Assembly: GCA_910577395.1 (NCBI GenBank) | Contig: CAJTLG010000001.1 | Location: forward strand, 62,001-126,000 | Direction of reading: 5' to 3' | Origin: an uncultured Vampirovibrio sp. | GTDB taxonomy: Bacteria; Cyanobacteriota; Vampirovibrionia; Gastranaerophilales; Gastranaerophilaceae | Length of the DNA stretch: 64,000 nt | In this document: one piece after another, positions 43,345-51,755 of the stretch | Position numbering within the stretch: position 1 is the first letter of the stretch | How the letters are laid out: the number at the start of each line of letters is the position of its first letter | Program-made: the position numbers and the translations under genes | The notes under the pieces: model-generated | The model's input: only the letters and a program-made list of their open reading frames with translations | Databases searched by the model: none | What the model was told of the DNA's origin: nothing

Positions 43345-44289
43345 ACCGTTTTTGATAATTTCATTGCATAGAGCACATTGTTTCTTATCTCCACTGATAC
43401 AGTTAGGCTCTGCATGGATTATAACGGAAGCATACTGAAATTTTGCCGCTATACTGTTTTCAATTTCATCGCAAAGTGTGTGAGTGTCTTTCAATGTCAT
43501 TTTGCAAGGTAAAAATATCACAAGCTGTATTACCCTTTTAGAGCCTGATTTTGACGCTTTGACTGATTTAACGCCCATTAGGCCTCGATTTTTAAAACTT
43601 TCAAGTATATTTTTTATAATATCCTTTTCGCAATCGGGTAGGGTGCCGTCAAGAAGATTGTTTGAGGCTTGTTTTGTAAGGCTCAAACCGGTTCTTAAAA
43701 TTATTGCTGCAACAATTATGGCAAATATCGGGTCTAATATATAAAGCCCTGTGTATTTTACTGCAACAAGACCTAAAAGTATTGCAAATGAAGAATATAC
43801 ATCCATTCTCAAATGTTCTGCATCTGTTTGGAGTGCTATAGAGTCTGTTTTTTTGGCAACATAAAACAAATAAGCTGAAACGCAAAGGTTTACAATTGTC
43901 GAAACCAACATTATTGCAATACCAAGCGTAGTTTCAAAATGATGTGCACCTCCTGTTCTTATAAGTTTTTCTATTGCAATATAAAGTATATAAAGTGCTG
44001 TTAATATTATAAGAATAGCCTCTACAAAACCCGCAAGGTCTTCGTATTTGCCATGGCCAAACGGGTGGTCGTCATCAGCAGGTTTGGATGATTTCATGAC
44101 AGAGAAAAATGCAATAAATGAAGCTGCTAAATCTACAAGAGAATGCAGCGCTTCCGAGATTATGGATATACTGCCGGAAATAATCCCTGCGGCTATTTTT
44201 AGAGCAATCAAAGTCAAGTTTGATGCTATAGAAACCCCTGCGGCTATTTTTTTCTTAACATTTATTTGCCAATTTTCCGATGTTTTCAT
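43321..44289 (-). CDS. CDF family cation efflux transporter
   Basis: Cation diffusion facilitator exporting Zn, Mn, Fe or related divalent metals by proton antiport. Six membrane helices; the site-A motifs ISEALHSLVDLAAS (helix 2; His and Asp) and QTDAEHLRMDVYSS (helix 5; usually HxxxD, here D-A-E-H-L-R-M-D) are present, DDDHPFGHGKYE is the cytoplasmic loop signature. The C-terminal domain is followed by ISGDKKQCALCNEII, an extra Cys-x-x-Cys tail. 322 aa. Could complement the feo-linked permease in metal homeostasis. Confidence 0.9.
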   Translation of the reverse strand: MKTSENWQINVKKKIAAGVSIASNLTLIALKIAAGIISGSISIISEALHSLVDLAASFIAFFSVMKSSKPADDDHPFGHGKYEDLAGFVEAILIILTALYILYIAIEKLIRTGGAHHFETTLGIAIMLVSTIVNLCVSAYLFYVAKKTDSIALQTDAEHLRMDVYSSFAILLGLVAVKYTGLYILDPIFAIIVAAIILRTGLSLTKQASNNLLDGTLPDCEKDIIKNILESFKNRGLMGVKSVKASKSGSKRVIQLVIFLPCKMTLKDTHTLCDEIENSIAAKFQYASVIIHAEPNCISGDKKQCALCNEIIKNGLPLNLAP

Positions 44290-44435
44290 TTTGCCGTAAA
44301 GCCCTTTCAGTATTAGTATAATTGTATCATTAATTAAGTTAAATGGTGTATTTAAAAAATAAAGTGTTTATTTTAAAAGTAAATTCTATTATAATACTTA
44401 TAATTATGTAGCATGGATAAATAAGGTATTAAGTT

Positions 44436-45188
44436 TTGAGCGAACAGAAAGTTTCAGAATTATTCTTAAATAACATATATGTTTTGCCTCTGTGGGTAAA
44501 ACAGGTAATATATCTTCGTACAAAGGAAAAATTAAGAGAAGAGCTTGCAGAATTTTTGGATTTATTAAATCCTGAAAATCTTATGCAGCACTATATTCCG
44601 GAGCTTACTTTTAAAGGTAAAAGGGAGCTTGAAAAAAGAGAGTTAGGCCTTCCTGAAAACTTTTATATTTTCCTTTCAAATTGTCTTAACGGAAATGATT
44701 TGTTTGAAATAACACTTGCAAATTATTGGACAATGGCTGAAACTTCAAAGATTTTTGTTCGCAGTGTTGAACTGGAGCTTGTAAATTTACCCGAATCGGA
44801 TAAAACATATGCCGTAACGCAATTTTTGGCCGGTAAAATAAGGACCGGTGAGGTTCTTAGAAAACTTGGCAAGATTGATATTACACAGCTTGAAAAATCT
44901 ATTAGAGAACAAAAAGAAAGACAAAAACATGGCGAAAACATTAAAATTGCCGATGTTATGATTTCTTTGGGATATATAACAGAAAAAGACGTTAAAGTCC
45001 TTTTAGCCTTTAAAGAAGAGTCAAGAAAAAGATTTATTATGGGTATGGGCTTGTCGTTTATTAAGCCTGAAAATCCTTCTGACCAACAAAGAATTTATGC
45101 CAATATGCAACGGCAGATGAAAAAGCTCGATCAGGAAAACAGAATTCTTAAAGACAGATTAAGAAAAATTCTGAATATTCAAGAGTAG
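44436..45188 (+). CDS. MshEN / GspE-N-like domain protein with C-terminal coiled coil
   Basis: A 250-aa cytoplasmic protein. Residues about 130-200 (GKIRTGEVLRKLGKIDITQL...KIADVMISLGYITEKDVKVLLAFKEESRK) repeat the 'LGe.Lv..G.it..ql..AL' pattern of the GspE N-terminal / MshEN fold, which in other proteins binds c-di-GMP or partners of the secretion ATPase. The C-terminus (YANMQRQMKKLDQENRILKDRLRKIL) is a coiled coil. No ATPase part is attached. Start is TTG at 44436 with AAGG 9 nt upstream and TATAAT at 44390-44395. Perhaps a regulator of type IV pili, or a c-di-GMP receptor (inference). Confidence 0.6.
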   Translation: MSEQKVSELFLNNIYVLPLWVKQVIYLRTKEKLREELAEFLDLLNPENLMQHYIPELTFKGKRELEKRELGLPENFYIFLSNCLNGNDLFEITLANYWTMAETSKIFVRSVELELVNLPESDKTYAVTQFLAGKIRTGEVLRKLGKIDITQLEKSIREQKERQKHGENIKIADVMISLGYITEKDVKVLLAFKEESRKRFIMGMGLSFIKPENPSDQQRIYANMQRQMKKLDQENRILKDRLRKILNIQE

Positions 45189-45206
45189 TTATACAAAGGT
45201 ATCGCT

Positions 45207-46217
45207 ATGGTTTCTTTGCCGGAATATGTTCCTGCTATAAATCTTTTGCGGGGAGATGTTGTTGACCAAAGATTTTTTGCAATAGCTGCGCTGTATGATT
45301 TTTCAAATGATATGCCGGTCAAGGTTTCTGCTATCGGTAGTGATAACAATTATCCGTTTTTTCTAAGAAGTCTTTTGAAACCAATTCAGGCAAGTATTAT
45401 AGCTGATTATGGCACTGCCGAATATTATAATTTTTCTAAATCTGAGATTGCGATTATGCAAGCTTCTCATTGCGGTGAAAAACTGCACAACGCGCTTGTT
45501 TTGTCAATTTTAAATAAAGCCGGATTAAATGAAAGTAAACTTTTGTGCCCTGCTATTGCAGCCCTGAGTCCGGATGCCCCTGTGTGTGAGCAAAACTTAT
45601 CCCCTGTTTTTAATAATTGCTCCGGCAAACATGCCATGATGCTTGCTGTTTCAAAGCAACTCGATTTTCCTGTTGAAAATTATAATAATGTTAATCATCC
45701 TGTGCAAAAACTTGTTTTCAATAAAATTTGCAGCCTTTCAGGATACAATAATCCCCCACAAACTTATGACGGGTGCACACTTCCCGTTTGGGCATTGCCG
45801 TTTAATGCAATAGCAAAGGCATTTTTTAGACTTTATAATGACACAAAGTACCGGTTTTTAAAAGATGCGTATTGTTTTGACCCTTATATTATAGGCGGGA
45901 AAGATAGTGTGGGATTCCGTCAAGATACTCTGATTATGAAACTAAATCCTAATCTAATTTCAAAGACCGGTGCCGGCGGATTTTTAAGTATTTATAATAT
46001 GCTAAAAAAACAATTTATGATAATAAAAATGGCCCAAGACAACAATAAGGTCCGATTTTTATTTGCAGCAAAACTTTTGGAGGCTTTGGGGTGGTTAAAC
46101 CCTGCCGGTATTGAGATTTTAGATAAAAATTTGTGTAAAAATTTATTTGATTATAATTTTTATGATGAAAGCGGCTGTATTGTTGGGCTTTATAAAGTTT
46201 CTGAAATGTTGTCCTGA
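45207..46217 (+). CDS. Asparaginase, ReAII / PF06089 type
   Basis: L-asparaginase of the thermolabile ReAII-like family (beta-lactamase-like fold), hydrolysing Asn to Asp and ammonia. Family features are LKPIQASIIADYG (the SLKP/S-x-x-K-like catalytic region, here FFLRSLLKPIQA), MQASHCGEKLH, NNCSGKHAMMLAV with the Cys and Lys of the active site, PPQTYDGCTLPVWALPFNAIA and SKTGAGGF. 336 aa, typical. AAAGG Shine-Dalgarno. It follows the MshEN-like gene by 18 nt and may be co-transcribed with it. Confidence 0.85.
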   Translation: MVSLPEYVPAINLLRGDVVDQRFFAIAALYDFSNDMPVKVSAIGSDNNYPFFLRSLLKPIQASIIADYGTAEYYNFSKSEIAIMQASHCGEKLHNALVLSILNKAGLNESKLLCPAIAALSPDAPVCEQNLSPVFNNCSGKHAMMLAVSKQLDFPVENYNNVNHPVQKLVFNKICSLSGYNNPPQTYDGCTLPVWALPFNAIAKAFFRLYNDTKYRFLKDAYCFDPYIIGGKDSVGFRQDTLIMKLNPNLISKTGAGGFLSIYNMLKKQFMIIKMAQDNNKVRFLFAAKLLEALGWLNPAGIEILDKNLCKNLFDYNFYDESGCIVGLYKVSEMLS

Positions 46218-46272
46218 ATTGCTTTGCTAAAATGTGGCTTTATTTAAAATTTTAGTGTAATATTTTTTTATT

Positions 46273-46719
46273 ATGTTGGACCATGTTGATACTATTGCAA
46301 AAGATAACCTGAAAGATAAGCTGCAAAAAGAACAAAAACGCAAGAATACAAAGATAAAATTTTATCATTCTTTTGTGACAATTGTACTTCTTTTATGTGT
46401 TTGCCAGATAAGTTACAGCGCCCTTTTAAATATTTCAAAAATTGTAATTTATCGCGCTAAGATTATAAAATCAAATGACCTGAAACTTAAAGCACAAAAA
46501 AGAAACGAAAAATTAAAAGAAGAGCTTAATAATTTTAACTCTATGCAAAGAGTAGAATCTATAGCAAGAAACAATTTGAAAATGGCTGCAGAAAACGAAG
46601 TTTTGGTTATAATAAATGAGCCGGAGCCTGAAAATTTTGCTCCAAAAACATTTAAGCAAAAATTAATCTTTTTCTTTGAAGAAAACGTAGCAAAAAAGTT
46701 TGTGGGGCAAGAAGACTAA
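46273..46719 (+). CDS. FtsB/DivIC-like septum formation protein
   Basis: A 148-aa bitopic protein: basic cytoplasmic N-terminus (KDKLQKEQKRKNTKIKFYH), one membrane helix (SFVTIVLLLCVCQISYSALL, about 34-53), then a coiled coil (KLKAQKRNEKLKEELNNFNSMQRVESIARNNLKMA) and VIIN, the pattern of FtsB/DivIC proteins that bridge FtsQ and FtsL in the divisome. The C-terminal extension (PEPENFAPKTFKQKLIFFFEEN) is not typical. Sequence conservation of this family is low, so FtsL is also possible. No Shine-Dalgarno; TAATAT/TATTTT lies 6-9 nt before the ATG. Confidence 0.7.
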   Translation: MLDHVDTIAKDNLKDKLQKEQKRKNTKIKFYHSFVTIVLLLCVCQISYSALLNISKIVIYRAKIIKSNDLKLKAQKRNEKLKEELNNFNSMQRVESIARNNLKMAAENEVLVIINEPEPENFAPKTFKQKLIFFFEENVAKKFVGQED

Positions 46720-46735
46720 TCAATATATGGGATAA

Positions 46736-47034
46736 TTATAAAGGGCGGCTTTGTTGCCACCCCTTGTTGTCAAGTGCTTTATGCAGAGTATGCAAAACGG
46801 GCAAAACCTTCTTTATTTCAGCATTACTACATTGCTTTTGATATTCGATGTGCTGTCCAAGGCTTTTACGGCAGAAAGTGCCATTAAGCGCCTTTTTCTT
46901 GCACCCTGTATCATCATCTCTATGCAAGTAAAGCTGTTTGTTTCGGGTTTTAGACTCTTTTTTAACATATCTGATAAATTCCTTAAAAATTTGCGTGTCA
47001 AGTGCGATATTTTTTTATTCGGCACCGTTTGCAT
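46736..47034 (-). pseudogene. Small basic protein gene interrupted at an A7 run (about 99 codons if repaired)
   Basis: On the minus strand a start at 47034 gives MQTVPNKK and then, after the A7 run at 47016-47010, meets a reading frame change: the -1 frame continues for 91 codons (NIALDTQIFKEFIRYVKKES...) to a stop at 46736, while that long frame has no ATG or GTG of its own and an in-frame TAA just upstream of the run. The composition (basic, helical, three Cys such as DTGCKKKALNGTFC) looks coding. A GC-rich hairpin followed by TTTATAATT ends the unit near 46740-46770. No family recognised. It lies 45 nt after the glutaredoxin gene in the same direction. Decayed gene, slippage product or sequence error. 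Confidence 0.4.
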
Positions 47035-47078
47035 ATAACTTTATGTTTTTTAAGGATATTTTTACAAAAGTTTACGTT

Positions 47079-47330
47079 TTAAAATTTTATTTCACCATTT
47101 TCATATGCGGCAATTAAATCCGTATAGCCGCCTATTCTTTTACCGTCAATAATAATTTGCGGAACTGTAACTTCTTCTTTGATATTGTACATTTCACCTA
47201 ATTTTTTTCTCATTTCGGCATCGTTTCCGTCAATTTTGTATTGGGTAAACTCAACATTGTGGTCATTTAAAAAGGCAAGTGCGCGTTTGCAAAAGGGGCA
47301 ATAGTCCAGTGTGTAAATTTCAACATTCAT
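47079..47330 (-). CDS. grxC: Glutaredoxin (GrxC-type)
   Basis: Dithiol glutaredoxin of 83 aa with active site CPFC at residues 11-14 (YTLDYCPFCKRALAFL), the TVPQIIIDGKRIGGYTDL loop (cis-Pro and GG glutathione-binding motif) and normal length. Reduces disulfides with glutathione. Start overlaps the stop of the upstream TPR gene by one base (TAATG) with AAAGGA as Shine-Dalgarno. Confidence 0.92.
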   Translation of the reverse strand: MNVEIYTLDYCPFCKRALAFLNDHNVEFTQYKIDGNDAEMRKKLGEMYNIKEEVTVPQIIIDGKRIGGYTDLIAAYENGEIKF

Positions 47331-47785
47331 TATCTTATCCTTTCTAAGATTTTACTCACACTTTCCTTTTCATCTTCTGCTATGTCCAGTTTTAAATAAT
47401 CTTCAAAGTATTCTATGGCGCTTTCTTTTTCACCCCTTGCCATAAAAAGCATTCCAAGCTTTTTGTATGCAAACGGGAATTTTTCATTTAACATTGTGGC
47501 CTTTAAATATGAACCTATAGCTTTATCTATTTGTTCATCTGCCTGATAAGCTTCACCAAGCATAAAATAAAGCAAAGAGCTTTGCGTTTTTTCTAAGACT
47601 AATTCTAAATTAGAAACGGCTGAAGAGTAATTACCCAGCTCCATAAAAATTCTGGCTAATTCATAGTTGTAGTCCACATTGTCAGGCTCGTCCTCTGTTG
47701 CTATCTGTAGCATTTCTATTGCATCATCATATCTGCAGTCTGCAATTAATTCGCGTATAAAATCTATTCTTGAAAGTTCACTCAT
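47330..47785 (-). CDS. TPR-repeat protein
   Basis: A 151-aa cytoplasmic protein with three to four TPRs: YDDAIEMLQIATEDEPDNVDY, YSSAVSNLELVLEKTQSS, IDKAIGSYLKATMLNEKFPFA, KESAIEYFEDYLKLD. Interaction scaffold; no catalytic domain. Start at 47785 (MSELSR) preferred over an upstream TTG; no Shine-Dalgarno. Operon with glutaredoxin. Confidence 0.78.
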   Translation of the reverse strand: MSELSRIDFIRELIADCRYDDAIEMLQIATEDEPDNVDYNYELARIFMELGNYSSAVSNLELVLEKTQSSLLYFMLGEAYQADEQIDKAIGSYLKATMLNEKFPFAYKKLGMLFMARGEKESAIEYFEDYLKLDIAEDEKESVSKILERIR

Positions 47786-47899
47786 AGGCTTATTATTGCA
47801 CAATCTTTCCTGTTGGGCAATTTAGTTATTTTAGGTCATATTTGATAATTCGTGTCCCGTATGCTTTAATAATAGAAAAACTTAGATAAGGAATTTTAT

Positions 47900-48691
47900 A
47901 TGTCAGGGCATTCAAAGTGGGCAAATATTAAACATAAAAAAGCAAAGGCCGATGCCGCACGCGGTGTGAATTTTGCAAAATTTTCAAGAGAGATAATTAT
48001 TGCAGCCAAAATGGGTGGCGGAGACCCGGCCGGTAATTTCAGGCTAAGAACTGCTATTGATAAAGCAAAAGCAGGCGGATTGCCCAATGATACAATTAAA
48101 AGAGCTATTGAAAAAGGTGCGGGTGGTTCTGCAGCAGATAATTATGAAGAATTAACATATGAAGGTTATGGAGCAGGCGGCGTTGCGGTATTTATAGAGG
48201 CTGCAACGGATAACAAGAACAGAACTGCAGGAGATGTCAGAAGTTTCTTTACAAAATTTGGCGGCAATCTTGGCGCGGACGGATGTGTAGGGTGGATATT
48301 TGAACCTTGCGGCATGCTTACTTTTGATAAGATTGTTGAGCCTGAAGACAAAAAAAGCAAAGAAAAGCCAAAAGAAATCACTCTGGATGAGATTTTGGAG
48401 GCAAGTCTTGAGTTTGAGCCAAAAGACGTTTATGAAGAAGATGAAGAAATCAAAGTAACAACCACTGTTGAAAATTTTCAAACAACGGTTGAAGGTTTTG
48501 AAAAGCTTGGTCTAAAACCAAAAACCGCAGAACTTACAAGAATTCCAAGCAATTCAACGGAAGTAACTGACCCGGAAATTGCGCGCAAGGTTCTTCTTTT
48601 AATGGAAAAACTTGAAGAACATGATGATGTGCAAAATGTATATTCAAACTTTGATATTGATGAAGACTTAATGAGTCAGATAAATATTTAA
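47900..48691 (+). CDS. YebC/TACO1 family protein
   Basis: YebC/PmpR/TACO1 family, recently linked to translation of proline-rich stretches as well as to transcription regulation. MSGHSKWANIKHKKAKADAARG is the unmistakable start, with GGDPAGNFRLRTAIDKAKAGGLPNDTIKRAIEKG and YEGYGAGGVAVFIEAATDNKNRT. An acidic/Lys stretch (DKKSKEKPKEITLDEI) is inserted around residues 155-170 compared with the usual family, accounting for 263 aa. AAGGA precedes the ATG; the UvrD-like gene follows 3 nt after the stop. Confidence 0.92.
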   Translation: MSGHSKWANIKHKKAKADAARGVNFAKFSREIIIAAKMGGGDPAGNFRLRTAIDKAKAGGLPNDTIKRAIEKGAGGSAADNYEELTYEGYGAGGVAVFIEAATDNKNRTAGDVRSFFTKFGGNLGADGCVGWIFEPCGMLTFDKIVEPEDKKSKEKPKEITLDEILEASLEFEPKDVYEEDEEIKVTTTVENFQTTVEGFEKLGLKPKTAELTRIPSNSTEVTDPEIARKVLLLMEKLEEHDDVQNVYSNFDIDEDLMSQINI

Positions 48692-48694
48692 TCT

Positions 48695-51600
48695 ATGAAA
48701 AATATCTTGCAGCAAAAAATACCTTTTGACCGCACGCCAAAAATTACGCCAAATCAAAGACAACAAGAGGCTATAGATACTATTGCAGGGCCCGTGATGC
48801 TGCTTGCAGGACCGGGTTCAGGAAAAACCTTTACATTAATAGAGCGTATTAAAAATATGCTTATAAAAGGCATTTTGCCTTCTGAAATTCTTTGCCTGAC
48901 ATTTTCGGATGCTGCAAGCAGCGAGATGAAAACAAGGCTTGTTAAATACTTTTTGGATGATTCTACGGATGCTATGGGGGTAACGGTTTCTACATACCAT
49001 AGTTTCTGTAAAGATATCATTGACCGTTTCCCAAGCAAATTTGAACTTCTTGATAACGTACAGGTTGTTGACGATATTACAAAACAAGCCATTGTTAAAG
49101 AATGCATTGATGCTTATCATTTAAAATCAGGTATCCGGTATTTAAAAGATAAGTGGGAAAATCGTTATCATTATGTCGGACAAATAATTGCAGCCATTGA
49201 TTATGTTAAAAGAGAGAGAGTTTCAAAAGAGCAGTATTTTGAATATTTTAATAACAATCCTGATTGGCTGCCGAGGTTGGATAATTTAAAGATTGAACAT
49301 AAGGAGCGTGAACAAAAAGGAAAACTTGTTCAAAGTTTTTTAAATAAATTCGAAACCTTTGAAAAGAAACTCGGTAAAGCAAAAGAGTTTTATGAAATAT
49401 ATGAATTATATGAAAAAGGTTTAAAGACCAATAATCTTATTGATTTTTCAGATATGCTTAACCTTGTTTTGAAAACCTTTGAATATGATGACATTGTTTT
49501 AAAAGAGGCTGCAGGCAAATTTAAGTATATTCTTGTAGATGAATATCAGGATACAAATTCCGGACAAAACGAACTTATATTCCAAATTGCCCGCGGGGCT
49601 AAAACTGAAAATATTTTTGTTGTAGGAGATGATGACCAGATAATATATTCTTTTCAAGGTGCAAGATGTGATAATTTGAAAGCATTTTTAAAAAAATATC
49701 CTGAAACAAAAGTTATATGCCTGAATGAAAACAACCGTTCCAGCCAGTTGATACTTGATTTTGCAGAAGATATTATCAAAAATGACCCATCAAGGCTTAC
49801 AAATGACCCGGGGCTTAAAAATCTTGGTATAGATAAACATCTTATAGCAAAAAATCAAAATGTCATCACAAAAGAAGAAAAACTGCATTTTTCATTCTAT
49901 GCAAATACATTGCAGGAAAACAACGATATTATAAATAAAATTGAGGCACTTATAAATAGCGGAATTAAGCCGAATGAAATTGCAATTTTATGCAAAAGAA
50001 ATGATACATTAATATCATTTGCAAAAATCTTAAAAGCAAAAAATATACCCTACCAACTGAACCGCCAAAAGAGTGTTTTTGAAATACCTGCTTTTATTAT
50101 TTCTTATTTTTATCTGAAGTGTATTGATAATACATTTGCAGGGGCTGACAAACTATTTGGGCTTTTAACAAATGAGCCGTTTTTAATTAGTGAAACAGAT
50201 TATTATGAGCTGTTAAAACTAAATCGTCTCAATGGTAAAAATTTCTTTCTAAATATAGAAGAAAATCTTGATACCGTATTTAAAAATTCTGACAAAATTC
50301 AAAAATTTTATTCAATATTTATTTCTCTAAAGAAATTAAAATCCGCTCTTGGCTTTGTGCCATTTGTGTATAACGTAATTTTAAAAACAGGTATTTTAGA
50401 ATATTATTCAAATACCTCAGATGAAAAGTTTGAAAATCTTGCAGCAATTAAAAGACTGATAAAAGAGGCAAATTCATACATTTCATTGCATAAAACTGCA
50501 ACGCTTACTGATTTTATCTCGCATCTTGATACTTATTTAAAACAAGGTATCAAAATGGAAATAGAAAAAAATCCATACACAGGCAATGCTGTTCAGCTTG
50601 TCACTTATCACGGTTCTAAGGGTAGGGAATTTGAATACGTTTTTATGCCGCAAATGACAGCAAAGCTTTGGGAAAAATCCCGTGCACCCGGGGAATTGGA
50701 TTTACCTGTTGAAAAATCAAGATTTTTGGATGATAAAGCAGACAACAAAAAGGCTGAGCTTTTAAAGCTTATGTTTGTAGGTATTACAAGGTCAAAATTT
50801 GGTCTGTATTTAAGTTATGCCAATTGTGATGATGATATGAATGTTCAGACAAAAAGCGAATATCTGTCATCCCTTATGCTTGATAATCCGGATTTTTGCG
50901 GAAAGACCACATATAATATGGATTTAGATACCTATACAAGTGAGCTTAAGACATCATTGTTATATCAGGATTCTTTGAACGTGCTTTCGGAGCTTAAAGA
51001 AAGAACGGAAAATATTGTAGTTAGTGCATCTTCTCTCAATAAATATTTGAATTGCCCGATGCAGTATTATTATTCCGATATTTTAGAGGTTCCCGTTATG
51101 TATGATGATGTTGATAATCTTTCATATGGGTCTGTTGTGCATTATGTGCTTGAAAAAATGGCAAGAATAGGCAAAGAGCGCGGCAAATATCCAAGCTTAG
51201 ATGAAGTTAAGGAATATTTAAAAGAGAAATTTGCAAATGTTGAATTCAAGGACCTTGAAGCGCGCGAAACCTATTTTACACGCGGCACAAAAGCATTTGA
51301 AGAAAATTATGAAAAATTCATTGAAACCCCTGTTGAAAATATTATTGCAAGCGAACTTAGGTTGGAGTTTAAAGAGTCTGAATATACACTGAAAGGTTAT
51401 ACAGACAGGGTTATAAAAGCCGGAGATAAGGTTTATATATATGATTTTAAAACGGGTACTCCCAAAAAGGTTAAGCCGGATGATAATTACTATAATCAAC
51501 TTCAATTTTACAAATATCTGTATGAAAAAATTTATCCTGACACTAAAGTTTTTGATTGTGCGCTTTTATATGTAGAAAACGGGTTAAATTATTCCTATGC

Positions 51601-51754
51601 AAACCTTTCGGATAATGATAATGTTTTGATTGAGGACAAAATTAAGACCTTTGTGTCTGATGTTAAAAATCTGCATTTTAAACCTACGCCGTCAGCTGAT
51701 GCTTGTAAATATTGTAATTACAGGCTTATATGTAAGCTAGGCTTAGAAACCTGA
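48695..51754 (+). CDS. UvrD/Rep-type helicase fused to Fe-S PD-(D/E)XK nuclease (AddB/RecB-like)
   Basis: A 1019-aa superfamily 1A DNA helicase-nuclease. Walker A GPGSGKT (39-45), Walker B DEYQDTNSGQNELIF, motif III GDDDQIIYSFQGA, motif V VTYHGSKGREFEYV and motif VI FVGITRSK are complete. After about residue 770 a nuclease domain follows: SASSLNKYLNCPMQYYY (first Cys), YDFKTG with SELRLEFKESEYTLKGYTDRVI (GhxD/ExK type motifs) and CKYCNYRLIC, which with the first Cys forms the 4Fe-4S cluster of AddB/Cas4-type nucleases. A single polypeptide with helicase and nuclease suggests double-strand-break repair or DNA processing. Starts 3 nt after yebC without Shine-Dalgarno. Confidence 0.9.
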   Translation: MKNILQQKIPFDRTPKITPNQRQQEAIDTIAGPVMLLAGPGSGKTFTLIERIKNMLIKGILPSEILCLTFSDAASSEMKTRLVKYFLDDSTDAMGVTVSTYHSFCKDIIDRFPSKFELLDNVQVVDDITKQAIVKECIDAYHLKSGIRYLKDKWENRYHYVGQIIAAIDYVKRERVSKEQYFEYFNNNPDWLPRLDNLKIEHKEREQKGKLVQSFLNKFETFEKKLGKAKEFYEIYELYEKGLKTNNLIDFSDMLNLVLKTFEYDDIVLKEAAGKFKYILVDEYQDTNSGQNELIFQIARGAKTENIFVVGDDDQIIYSFQGARCDNLKAFLKKYPETKVICLNENNRSSQLILDFAEDIIKNDPSRLTNDPGLKNLGIDKHLIAKNQNVITKEEKLHFSFYANTLQENNDIINKIEALINSGIKPNEIAILCKRNDTLISFAKILKAKNIPYQLNRQKSVFEIPAFIISYFYLKCIDNTFAGADKLFGLLTNEPFLISETDYYELLKLNRLNGKNFFLNIEENLDTVFKNSDKIQKFYSIFISLKKLKSALGFVPFVYNVILKTGILEYYSNTSDEKFENLAAIKRLIKEANSYISLHKTATLTDFISHLDTYLKQGIKMEIEKNPYTGNAVQLVTYHGSKGREFEYVFMPQMTAKLWEKSRAPGELDLPVEKSRFLDDKADNKKAELLKLMFVGITRSKFGLYLSYANCDDDMNVQTKSEYLSSLMLDNPDFCGKTTYNMDLDTYTSELKTSLLYQDSLNVLSELKERTENIVVSASSLNKYLNCPMQYYYSDILEVPVMYDDVDNLSYGSVVHYVLEKMARIGKERGKYPSLDEVKEYLKEKFANVEFKDLEARETYFTRGTKAFEENYEKFIETPVENIIASELRLEFKESEYTLKGYTDRVIKAGDKVYIYDFKTGTPKKVKPDDNYYNQLQFYKYLYEKIYPDTKVFDCALLYVENGLNYSYANLSDNDNVLIEDKIKTFVSDVKNLHFKPTPSADACKYCNYRLICKLGLET

Positions 51755-51755
51755 T

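Noticed and set aside
46751..47038. 95-codon hydrophobic plus-strand ORF in the region after the FtsB-like gene
   Set aside because: No Shine-Dalgarno, starts in the tail of another unit, and the minus-strand frame on the same DNA has the more protein-like composition and a terminator.
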